Origin: Seiridium cupressi
Taxonomy: Eukaryota > Ascomycota > Sordariomycetes > Amphisphaeriales > Sporocadaceae
Assembly (NCBI GenBank): GCA_036674765.1
Contig: JARVKI010000117.1
Coordinates: 1 to 64,000 of the forward strand
DNA: 64,000 nt
Reading direction: 5' to 3'
Position 1 is the first letter of the stretch. Each line of letters begins with the position of its first letter. Shown here piece after piece: positions 10,651 through 20,460 of the stretch. Made by a program: the position numbers and the translations under genes. Under the pieces are notes generated by a model, which saw nothing but the letters and a program-made list of their open reading frames with translations, was not told the origin of the DNA and did not search any database.

Positions 10651-13600
10651 TTATCGGATTTCGAACCTGACAATATTGTTCTCTCCGACCTTCCTCCGGA
10701 ACCGAGGACTAGTGTCGGACTCACTCTCGAGCTTGAGGCGCAATGCACCGTCTTTTTCTCGCTCAAAGCTTCCGTGGTCCAATAGTCCAGCGGCCTCAAC
10801 GCTCTCACCTTGCATTAGACCTGGAACGAAACATTCGCCGACAAATAGCCAGGCGCCATTATCGGCAGGCCGCAAGACGAACGGCACAATGCCGCCGAAC
10901 AAGACCACGATACGGTCGCCGATCTTGGTTGCGCAGGGCCTAGACCAAACTTACCGTCGGCGCGATGGAAGACTCTCCGCCCCCAACATGTGTTCAGGGA
11001 GCACAACCAGATCTCCTTCGAGCAGGCCGATTCCTTATCGGCTCCCCACGCCTCATCCACTGAGCCATGGAGGAGCTCAGTCTGGTTCCAAGTACTCCTC
11101 TCACGCCAATAGGCCAAGAACTCCACAAGGTGATCCACTTGAGCTTTATCACCGGTGAGCATTTCTACCGAGGCCCTGATGCCGTATTTTCCTGGCATGC
11201 CTACCGCTGCAGCCGATTTGAACCCTTCCTTTGCTATTTTTCCTTGCCTAACGGGGTCGCTAAAGCCGAAGATCGTGTATTGTTCAACCTTTGAGCTCCA
11301 CGATGATCGGAGCTGATTGTCTTCATTGGAGAGAGTATGTAATATAGACATCAATGCCTTGGAATCCTTCTCCCTACACATTGCGGCTATACCGTGCTTG
11401 TGCTTAGTCATTACATTGCCAACCTCAGTGACGGTGGCGCACTCAATGCCGTTCAAGTAGATGCGCTCGCCATCCGGACTGAATGTGTTATCATCAGGTA
11501 TGAAGAGCTCCCCAGCATTGGAATAATAGCCCTGCTCTTCTCTCAGGGCCAGGGGCTCGGCCTTGTACGATTTATTCCATTTAGGTACCCACGTTGGCCA
11601 TGAAGTATCAATCTCAGCCCCGTGGTGAATTGAACTCAATACGCGAAGATGCTCATCTTGCCGTAGGATCCGCTGTACGGCTTGTGTGTATACAGACCGA
11701 ATGTCTTGCGCATAATTCGGCTTCAGGAGCGTACCTTGCTCGGGATCATTGCCAGAGAAGGGCATGCCCAACAACGCATAGATTCGGTCTCTAGGGTTAG
11801 TCGAATCGAAAATACCCACTGTAATGCCGAGCATGGCTGAAAGATCAATCCGCGAGAAGTGGGTGTCAGAGACGATCCGGTATCGGATCGCAATCGTGTA
11901 TATTAGGGTTGCCTTCCCCCTTATTCGATAGAAGGCAGAGGTCAGCGTGCCAATACTCAGCCCCTAGCACTCCCTGCGACAACCCTATCTGACAGTGGGT
12001 GATGGCACTGTGTTTCGTAAGTGGGAGTACGTATATCAAAAAAGCATTATAGGCACTGCTCAATGGTGCTCCGATTTCGAAATCCCATCCTTTAGACAAT
12101 AGCCACGTGGCACATATCCCCACAAGCGGCCATGCTATGTGATGTTCACCCCAAAATACGACGGCCGATTGGGAGAGACTCAGCTCCTGTATGATCCAAA
12201 ACCGCCGAAAGTAGTTGGACCCGAAGAGTCTTCCAAGCGCTTTCCAAGTTCTCTGATCGACAGCTCTATGTAGATATTGTCGAGGACCCTTGTCCAACGG
12301 TTCAAATGCGTCAGTGTAGGTCGAATACTGATATTTATCTCCAGGGGGCCTCCAAGAGCGCACAATGTAGCAGATGGCCTTGAACGCTACGGGTGCATCC
12401 TGCAAAGGGTCTGTGCCTAGCCAGACGATGACCCGCGACGCTCCATGGAAGATATTGCGCACTACAACACCTGGAGTCAGTGATTGCTTCTTCGAATATG
12501 CTTGGCGAGCTCTCGGGAGTCATAAACCATGTTTCAAGAGCAAAAACGCTTACCGCGAAACTGGTAAACTCCCGAAACAGGCTATACGGGACATGAAATA
12601 ACTCTGGAAGTTGCTTACTGATGGATACCTGCTGCCCACGCTCGTCAAGATCTGCTTGGTTGATACATACAGAATCTGCCCAGAGATATCTTGGGCGATC
12701 AGAGAACCTCAACTGGTGTAGCGCGTCTCGGAGATTGCTAGGTATCGGAACAGAGCTAGCGGAGCAATATAGTTGAACCTTGTCATTTGGGTCTACCCCA
12801 AGTGTATGACAGAGCTTCATACCGGGGTGCGTCTCTCAGGTCGACAAGAGTTAATCTCGTCACAAGGTCGTGACCTTTAGCAGCGTGTTCAAGCTCGAGT
12901 AGCCGGATGGTGCGCCCATTGGGCAATGTCTCGTAGAGTTTTTCATGAGACCCACCGTAGTCTGCAGACAGTACCTGACTTTCACTGTAGTCAACGGTTC
13001 CTGCTTCTCCATTCTCAAATATACTGTCATGTGTGCAATCATCGGTAGTGTCTCCGGCGTATAACCAGACACCTCGAGCAAGATGGACAGCTTCGGTGGC
13101 AAGTTCCGGAGCGTCAGGATTAAGCGATTCGCTGTCTTTGGATACCATCGGCTTGAGGACTTGTCGCGGCTCACATTTTCCTTTCGCCAAAACGGCTACG
13201 AGATCCTGATGACCAAGCGGGACCCCAGATTCGGAGGTGAATGCCACAGTTATCTCTGTGCCGTGCCGCACCCAGATACCAGCGGTCCAAGGATTTCCAT
13301 CGGCAACCCAACTATGCCGCTGCTCGTCGACGATCACTGTCAGTGAGACGTTCAACAGAAGCCAGACGGGATATAAAAAGGTGTCTCTCTCGAACACAGT
13401 CTTTACTAACGCGCTTGCGTGGTCAACTGGTGGCTCAATATGCCATAGTGCCACCACATCAGAGGTCTCTGGTGCGAATTTGCCAATATGGCTTGCTTCG
13501 AGCTTCAAGCTCTGGTAAAAGTCCCAAAACACATGTCTATACGTGTTGGAGATATAGCTTCTCCATGCATACAGCACAGGCGGGGGGTCCTTGTCCTGCG

Positions 13601-13922
13601 GGCGGGCTGCGTCCTGCAGAAGTCGGTAGCGTGTACGGCGGCACCAGAGCGCATCATCCCAGGCCCGTCCAGGCGAGGCGCCTATGATATAATTGCTATT
13701 CACCTGCAAAGCAAAATGAAACTCTTGCTCGAGTTCCGACGCGCTTGGAAGCGCCTGCTCATCGCCTTTGGAGGGGTTGACCAGCCAAAGGCGTTTTAAA
13801 GCTGTGGTGACGAGCCTGACAGGCAGGTTGTCGGCAAAATCCACAACGCGTAGTGAGGGGCCCTCCCATGCCTCAGGCGAGGAGAGCTGAGCCCGGCTCT
13901 GATCAACCAGCTTGACTGCCAT
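10651..13922 (-). pseudogene. HET-domain protein gene with frameshifts
   Basis: HET proteins trigger cell death after fusion of incompatible hyphae. The N-terminal ~340 residues have no known domain. The HET domain follows: RYEALSYTWG, then LWADSVCINQADLDERGQQV, VIVWLG, FRRFWIIQEL and NPRDRIYALLGM. The C-terminal tail has GIVPFVLRPADNG and LFVGECFVPGLMQGE. An intron at 12471-12618 (GTAAGC...CCAG) joins QQVSI to VVVRNIFHGAS. A short 37-nt intron near 11837-11873 may precede MLGITVGIFDSTNPRD. Two single-base frameshifts break the frame. An extra A on the plus strand at about 12795 splits TWG from DPNDKVQ, and a second shift near 10915-10925 splits GLGPAQPR from GDRIVVLFGG. Both sides are well conserved, so the damage is recent or is an assembly error. 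Confidence 0.75.
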
Positions 13923-14849
13923 CTTTTGAGACTAGGCACCGCAACTGATCGCCTGATATTGGTATTATGACCGATGGGAACCTCCATTGGAAAGAGTCAG
14001 GACTGATCTCGTGATCTGCAATCAAGTAGATTGGGGGGAGGCAGCGAGGTGTGGCAGTGCCGCAGAAGCCTCTAAGCCAATAAGCCTCTAGTCTAAGCCT
14101 GTGGGGCTCGTGTTGGTGTGCTGGGACAACCTCAGTATTTTTGGCGTGTTACCTTTACGACCAGGGTGCAGTCTATCGACCCGGCGGAGTTGTAGAGGAT
14201 ATTGATACATTCAATATGGCCTCATTCAAGGCTTGCTTTTCTAGAAAGATTTGATGGCCTTGCTCTAAACCTCGAGGTGTTCAAACCCTCATTCCCCGCT
14301 CGAGACGAATCTTGCCAATCCGTCTGTGAGGGGATATTGCATGAGTCGGACGCACATAACATGGTGGACTTTCATGGCAGATAATAGATGCATGGCACAT
14401 CTTCACGACCTTCACGAGCACTCTCAATGTTGCATTTCCACCCTGATCTTTTCGTGTCTGGTGTCGAATATCTCGGAGAACTTACGTCGATTCTCAGATT
14501 TATCGATGTCCTTGGGGTCTGCACCCATTGCGCAGCGTGCCATCCCGCCTGGCGGCCCGCGCAAGGTCCATCACCTTCAGCTGAGCAACGCTCTCTGTGT
14601 TTGCGCCGGGGATGATAGTCAAGAACGCGATCAGGGAGGAAACACTATCCAATCAACTTCTTATATTCCTAGACCAGAATTGCAGCTGGGTCAAGCGCAA
14701 CATGCGTTCTATGTTATTTCTTCTGCCTATACCCATCGTCACGACTTGGACCACAAATATACCGCATCTTGGTTGAGCTTGGGTTTCTCGGTCGAACATA
14801 CTTCGAGCTAGGATCATGGACTCCTGGAAATAATTTTATAAGAATGCTA
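13923..14849. other. Intergenic stretch with possible degraded UCH N-terminus
   Basis: Open frames of 161 codons (14326-14811) and shorter ones exist here. IPRPELQ at about 14670 weakly resembles the PRPVLA segment of ubiquitin C-terminal hydrolases, and the clear C-terminal part of that family follows at 14850. No frame carries the catalytic Gln and Cys region, so this is at best degraded coding sequence. Confidence 0.3.
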
Positions 14850-15142
14850 TCATGTTCGAAATTGCTCACAAGTCGGTCGAGCAGACTGGCGACAGCCAAG
14901 CGGATCTGACGGGTGAGCGTGAGGGCGGGCATTTCGTGAGTTTGGTCAAGAGCGGCGGGAAGCTCTGGGAGCTCGAAGGGTCAAGGAAGGGTCCTCTGGA
15001 GAGAGGAAGTCTTGCTGAAGACGAGGACGTTCTCAGTCCACGAGCGCTTGACATGCGTATCAAGAGGATTATCAAGTTGAACGCCGAGGAAGGGGGAAAG
15101 AGTCTTTGCTTTAGCTGCATTGCTTTGGCTCGCAGAACTTAG
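14850..15142 (+). pseudogene. C-terminal relic of a ubiquitin carboxyl-terminal hydrolase (peptidase C12)
   Basis: About 95 codons match the last third of UCH-L1/L3/YUH1-type deubiquitinases. FEIAHKSVEQTGDS corresponds to the helix before the active site. GGHFVSLVKSGGKLWELEG corresponds to the strand with the catalytic His (HF) and the following Asp loop, normally ELDG. SLCFSCIALAR is the family's final strand. The loop Asp is Glu here (WELEG). The nucleophilic Cys, the oxyanion Gln and the N-terminal half are absent in frame upstream. It cannot be a working enzyme; a copied fragment or an old decayed gene are both possible. Confidence 0.65.
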
Positions 15143-15537
15143 GCTCTGAGTGGGAATCGGCACACACGCATTGCGGGTATACCGCGCTGCATTCGGAGTA
15201 TCTAGTGAAATTCAGGAAGACATCGTCTTGATACCCAAATCTGCTAGGGACTAGAACGGACACTCCAATCTCTCCAAGTTGTAGCGCGGGAGAAACGAGC
15301 AGCACTAACATGGCTGACACTCTCCACCAAAGCCTTCCCTTGACGCCCCGCCCATGACAGACACACGATTAACTGCAAGAATGGTTTGATCTCGTTGAAT
15401 TAATGGGAGTTCGCCATACGTTTTGGCCCATTTTGTCATCACCCAAACGCGGTTCGTTTCCCTTGGGAATGTCCGTGGCGTTGAGGAACCCGATTAGGGT
15501 GCGAAGCCACTGATGTTGTGACAGCGCTAGCACGTAC
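15143..15537. other. Intergenic stretch, nothing recognised
   Basis: Sequence between the UCH relic and the MITE. A 69-codon minus-strand frame overlaps the UCH end and has no motif. Confidence 0.35.
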
Positions 15538-15539
15538 TA

Positions 15540-15762
15540 CAGTCCTCCAGGATGATAAACCGATGGCGCGGCGCTAAACGTGGAGAGGTTAGCACGTAAC
15601 TTCCCATACAGAATAATAAGAAATCTACTTGTTGCCCTAATTCACGTGATTGCCACTCGAAATCCGGTGATTTGTAGAGTCCATATTATTTTGTAAAGGA
15701 AACTACATATTAACGTTTTTAAGCTTAGCGCCGCGCCATCGGTTTATCATCCTGGAGGACTG
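15540..15762. mobile_element. MITE with 38-bp perfect inverted repeats (Tc1/mariner-pogo type)
   Basis: The ends 15540-15577 and 15725-15762 are perfect 38-bp inverted repeats beginning CAGTCCTCCAGG. They are flanked by TA dinucleotides (15538-15539 and 15763-15764), the target duplication of Tc1/mariner elements. CAGT-starting ends are typical of the pogo/Fot1 branch. The interior is about 147 bp with no coding capacity, so it needs a transposase encoded elsewhere. The repeats are G+C-rich and identical, which suggests recent insertion and no RIP. Confidence 0.88.
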
Positions 15763-15764
15763 TA

Positions 15765-16859
15765 GCACTTTGGCGGTAGCTGTGGGGATTAGATAGCGGG
15801 GGTTGCCTCGCAGTCGTAATTGTATTTAAGCCGTTATGGGCTGCCACGGAAGCTATAAGACCAGCTATGTTTAATTTTCATGAATTTGCCTTACTGGTAC
15901 AGCCAAGCTTCTCTCCAGTGCAGACCGTGGTAAAGTCACTAGACATGTTGGCTAATGATGAGTTGCGAAAGATCATAGCGACACAACGTCAAGTCCCGAA
16001 GTGGGATCTACTTTCACGGGTCATGCATGGCTGATCACGTCAATGCATTGTTACTCGGCTTACAATGAGCGGTGCCTGGCTGCGCAGACAATTCAGTATG
16101 ATTTTGTTTGCGTACGGTATCCAGAGTTCTGCGGGCTAGAAAAGCTTCCCGGATGTCACGACGACTAAAAACCGAGGAGCCACCCGAGGAGCAGGGGTAT
16201 GCATCGTCTCTGCTGCGGATTGAAACCATTATGCAAACGATTATTGACGGATCAGCCAGGGTTTCATATTTCGATTCTATGGGCGGGGAGGCTGGTGATT
16301 TCGAAATTTGCGGATTCCGTGAATCGCTTGTTGCCCGAATGGCTCAGGTAGTGGATGATAGTCTATCTAGATAAAACGAAAGCACAGCGCGAAGCGCTAA
16401 AACTCTTATCTAGGTTCTCGCACCTACGGAGCCGTATCATTGCGTCTCTCAAAAGGTATTGATAACGTCGGGTGCAAGCGTTGATAGACGTACTACAGGC
16501 TAATCTCAATTTGACGCGAGGCACGGACACAAATCTTAGTGGACAATTGGTAGAAATGTCATTGGAGATAGTCGTGGTTTTAAATGACTCAAAGTACATA
16601 CAATAAACTCCACCAAAGAGCATCGCCACTTTGATCTCGCTCACGAAGGATCCTGCTACAGCAAGCTCCTTCCAGATAGGGTTTAACGCGACATGAGATT
16701 CTAGCGGGTCTGCTTACTTTGCATAGCTTTAGTCACTTCTATAAATAATCACTGATTCATGGGAGATTGACGTCTTGACTACCTTTCTCGCGACTGAGGC
16801 ATTCTGTAGCTATCTCGACCGATGGAAAGATTTGTCATTGATCCCGAAGGCTAAGAACA
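15765..16859. other. Intergenic stretch with one small open frame
   Basis: An 88-codon plus-strand frame at 16108-16374, rich in Arg and Glu at its start, has no recognised motif. The 3' part is the promoter region of the GMC gene. No other element seen. Confidence 0.35.
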
Positions 16860-18669
16860 ATGAGTTCAGAGTTTGATATCATCATAATCGGCGGTGGTAC
16901 TGCTGGGTGCGTACTGGCCCATCGGCTCTCTGCGAGACAAGATTTGCGCATTCTCATGCTGGAGGCGGGAGCCGACCATAGCACAGATCCGAAGGTCTCG
17001 ATACCACTGCTGAGCCGGCGAATGTTTAACGATCCAGTGTATGACTGGCAATATTGTACAACACCTCAAAAGGATCTAAACAATCGCATCATACAGCAGA
17101 CGCGAGGTCGCATGCTTGGCGGGAGCAGTGCCATCAACTCCAACAGTCTGGTCTATCCTTCCCAATCAATGCATGAAGCATGGTCGCAGATCGCGGGCAA
17201 CGGTCAATGGTCCTGGGAATCGGTCAAGCACTGTTATGAAAGGTTCCAGACAGTCCAAGGGCGCTCGGCAGAAAATAGTACCAGCACCAGTGGACCGGTA
17301 CAGGCTTCGTATCCAAAAGAGCTCCACCCCCTGCAAAAGGTCTGGGAGGAAGCCTTCCGGTCATTGGGGTGGTTCTCGGATAGGCCTGGCTATCTCTGCG
17401 ATGCAGTTGGTGGAGTGACCACTACGAACGCGATTGATGGACTCCGCGGCGAGAGAAGTCAAGCTGCAGCATACCTGAAATCAAGTACAGATAATCTAGT
17501 GGTCATGACGGACGCCACAGTGACAAGGGTACTCTTTGACGAAAACAAAGATGATACTTCCAGAAAACTGCGAGCTGTCGGCGTCGTGTTCGAGAAGGAC
17601 GGTCAACAGAAGACAGTCCATGCAACTCGGGAAGTGATCCTGAGCGCGGGGACATTTGGCAGCCCTCAACTCTTGGAATTATCAGGGATTGGGCGCCAGG
17701 ATATTCTGCACAAGGCTGGTGTCCAGTGTCGTCTGGATCTCGCCGGTGTCGGTGGTGCGTCGTCCTAACCCTTTAGTAGTCTCATTACTGACAGGAGTAG
17801 AGAACCTGCAGGACCATCTTAATTATGGACCCTCGATCGAAGTACATCCTTCAATAGAGACTGGAGATGTTGCCGCGAGGGATCCGAAAGCCGCAGCTGC
17901 CCGACTCAAGGAATATCAGAAGCACCACACCGGCCCCCTTTCCGAAGGTGCTGCTTATAGCTTCGCGTATTGGCCTCTGCAGCGGTTCAATACGGCGGCT
18001 GAAGAAATAGATCTCCGGCAGCTGCTTGAAAGGGACTGGGGCATCGAATCTGGGACGGCTCTGTACTCGCAGTACGAGTTCTGTCGCCGTATGATCCTGG
18101 ACCCTGATGAGGCGAGTGCTACAGTTTTCATGACCAGGATGCAGAGATACACTCGCCCTGGACATGCAGCACCTGGAAATTACATGACAATCATCGCTAT
18201 GCTGTCGCACCCTTTTAGCCGGGGTCATTGTCACATTGAAAGCACTGATGCAAAGGAACCCCCGCGCATTGATTGTTCGTATCTTTCGCATCCTCTTGAC
18301 GCCGAAATTCTGGCACGTCATGTTTTGCAGATTGAGCGGCTATTGGACGAACCAAAGCTCAAAGCTGTACTGCGGCCAGGCGGCAAACGTCTCCCAATGG
18401 AGTATGATACGAGGCCGCAAACTGTGGAGGAGATCAAGGAAGCCATCATGAAATATAGTGCCACAAACTATCATCCCTGTGGCACATGTGCCATGCTGCC
18501 GATAAGTAGTGGCGGCGTGGTGGATGGTGATCTACGCGTGTATGGAACGGAGAATCTACGGGTCTGTGATGCTAGCGTGTTTCCAATCATTCCCCGAGGC
18601 AATATACTGAGTACAGTATACGCCGTCGCTGAGAGGGGTGCAGAGATCATACTATCATCTTCAAAATAG
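16860..18669 (+). CDS. GMC-family FAD oxidoreductase
   Basis: Exons 16860..17754 and 17795..18669 with a 40-nt intron (GTGCGT...GACAG) in phase 1 give 589 residues. These enzymes oxidise alcohols, sugars or aryl alcohols with FAD. The N-terminal dinucleotide fold is IIIIGGGTAGCVLAHRL with the Glu of LMLEAGA binding the ribose. The first GMC signature is GRMLGGSSAINSNSLVY. The second is SAGTFGSPQLLELSGIG. The C-terminal active-site block is NYHPCGTCAML, then LRVCDASVFP and RGNILSTVYAVAERGA. The catalytic His is in the first of these; the second family position (His or Asn) is Asn in RGN. There is no signal peptide, so an intracellular enzyme is expected. Length is normal for the family. No cluster partner fixes the substrate. 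Confidence 0.92.
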
Positions 18670-19194
18670 TGTGTTGGTAATTATACATCTGACGGCTCAT
18701 CGGTCGGAATCTCGTTTGATCGTTAGATTGCTATCGAAACATGACATTTGTTTTTTAAATAGTGTAGTAAATTGGTAGTATTTACTGAAATAAAGCTTCG
18801 ATACATGACCTTTATTAGGCACTTAAAAGTGGGAGATCCATGGCTGAGACGGTTGCCGCCAAAGCCAGAATACAGATGTCGGGCATGTCATGTCTCCGGA
18901 ATGCAAGATGGTTACTTCTTTGATCCTTGGCACGGTGATGTTTGCAGTGTAGAAATAAATTGAGAACATGCGCTTATCAGATTCCCTTTTCTGTTATGCC
19001 GACTTGCAAGATCTACAAATGTCACCATCATGAGTGACCTAGGTGAAGGACGTGACAGTCACGTGCCTCATGGGCACGGCCAGAAACCAGAAAGATATTA
19101 TAGGGCAAGATGACGACAACGGCCTGCGACCACTCCGTAGGTCTTCAAGGACTGATATATATATATAGTTAGAGAGAACCTGATACCCTTAAAC
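18670..19194. other. Intergenic stretch, nothing recognised
   Basis: A+T-rich spacer after the GMC gene. A 63-codon frame at 18772-18963 has no motif. Confidence 0.35.
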
Positions 19195-19380
19195 ATGGTT
19201 GCGAATATCGATAATGGATATTATGGCTCTACATTGCAGGTCGCAGCGTTCGGGGTATCACAAGATGTTGTGCAATTTCTTTTCGAGCACGGTTCCAAGG
19301 TTAACTCCAAAGCTCAAAAAAAATACGGTACGGCATTGCAAGCAGCATCGGTGACCCGCGGCATTCGGTTCAGCCAATGA
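19195..19380 (+). pseudogene. Ankyrin-repeat fragment
   Basis: About 60 codons hold one and a half ankyrin repeats. GSTLQVAAFGVSQDVVQFLF is followed by EHGSKVNSKAQKKYGTALQAAS, the pattern found in long fungal NACHT/ankyrin proteins. The frame stops at once and no further repeats are seen on either side. It is too short for a working protein and is best read as a relic; its position 1.1 kb before the TPR-CHAT pseudogene may be meaningful. Confidence 0.6.
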
Positions 19381-20460
19381 GCTAGCGATTATGAGGCCCT
19401 AACAAGACCCTTCACAAAAGTCCCCGGCTGCGTTGTGGCGATGATTGTGACACCGCATAACCGCCCAAGGCCTGTTTCTGTTTTTGACCACTTTGAAGAA
19501 GTAACGCCACAGTGAAGCATGTCTAGGAGGTGTGCCACTATTCCCAGCCTGCAGGGAAAGAATTTTGGTGTAGTATCACGTAATCAGAGGCCGTGCCCAA
19601 GTCTCACCGAATTCCACACGCGCTGTTCTCGGCTGGTCCTTGCGTGGTTCACCGCAGAACAGAAGAAGCCATCTAGGTGGTTTCGGTTAGCTCTGTCTCC
19701 CATAAACTTACTTAGGCTCTGAGACATGAGTATGGCAAGCATAGTCTGACACCATCGCTTCGTGATGCTTGAAGATCCTTTTCGGTGATTGCAGCGGCTA
19801 ACATTATTGCCAGACGCTGTTGTATGAGCACTTATTCAGGACGCACAAAGCTTTCTGTAAGTCTTACATACAAATGTGATGTACTAAGCAAGAGGTGTCT
19901 AGAACACACGGTAATGAATACACCCACATGGTTTTGTTTCGTGTGGGTGATGGTATACAAATTAGACTGAAGGGTGAGGTACAAAGTTCCTGCCGTTCGA
20001 CTCAATTCGCTAGACGTGGTTGCTCGACTGCTGGTCATGTTTCGGCTCTTCGGATATGCGGCGACTGGATCTGCTGGGGACGGCATCAGGCGTATGATGG
20101 TCTCACATTTAAGCCCCAGCTAGCTGCGAAAGGTTTCAGTATGGTGACACCATACGCGATCTTGCATATACTTGTTCAAATTTACGCCGCGTCCCAAATT
20201 CATTCGGCCCGATGGAGTGATCAAATCATTGCGCCTCTAAACTTTGATAGTAGGGCAAAGACGATAGGGTGTGACTCGAGTTGGGGGAATTTTTGGCGTT
20301 CGACGTAATGCACAGGAAAACACTGTTATCTTCATCTAAGAAAATTCAACAGCAATAGTTGTCGGCTCATCTCTATCGGAGTGAAAGAGCCCCTCCGACC
20401 CCACACAAAAGGTCGCTGGAAATTTTCTGCACTTCCAAGATCTAACTCAACAAGTTTTCG
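19381..20460. other. Intergenic stretch, nothing recognised
   Basis: Only short frames (up to 137 codons at 19895-20308) without motif or family resemblance. The last ~100 bases before 20461 are A+C-rich and may be the leader of the TPR-CHAT gene. Confidence 0.3.

Noticed and set aside
14326..14811. 161-codon plus-strand frame
   Set aside because: Only a weak PRP segment resembles the UCH family; the catalytic region is absent, so not listed as a gene.
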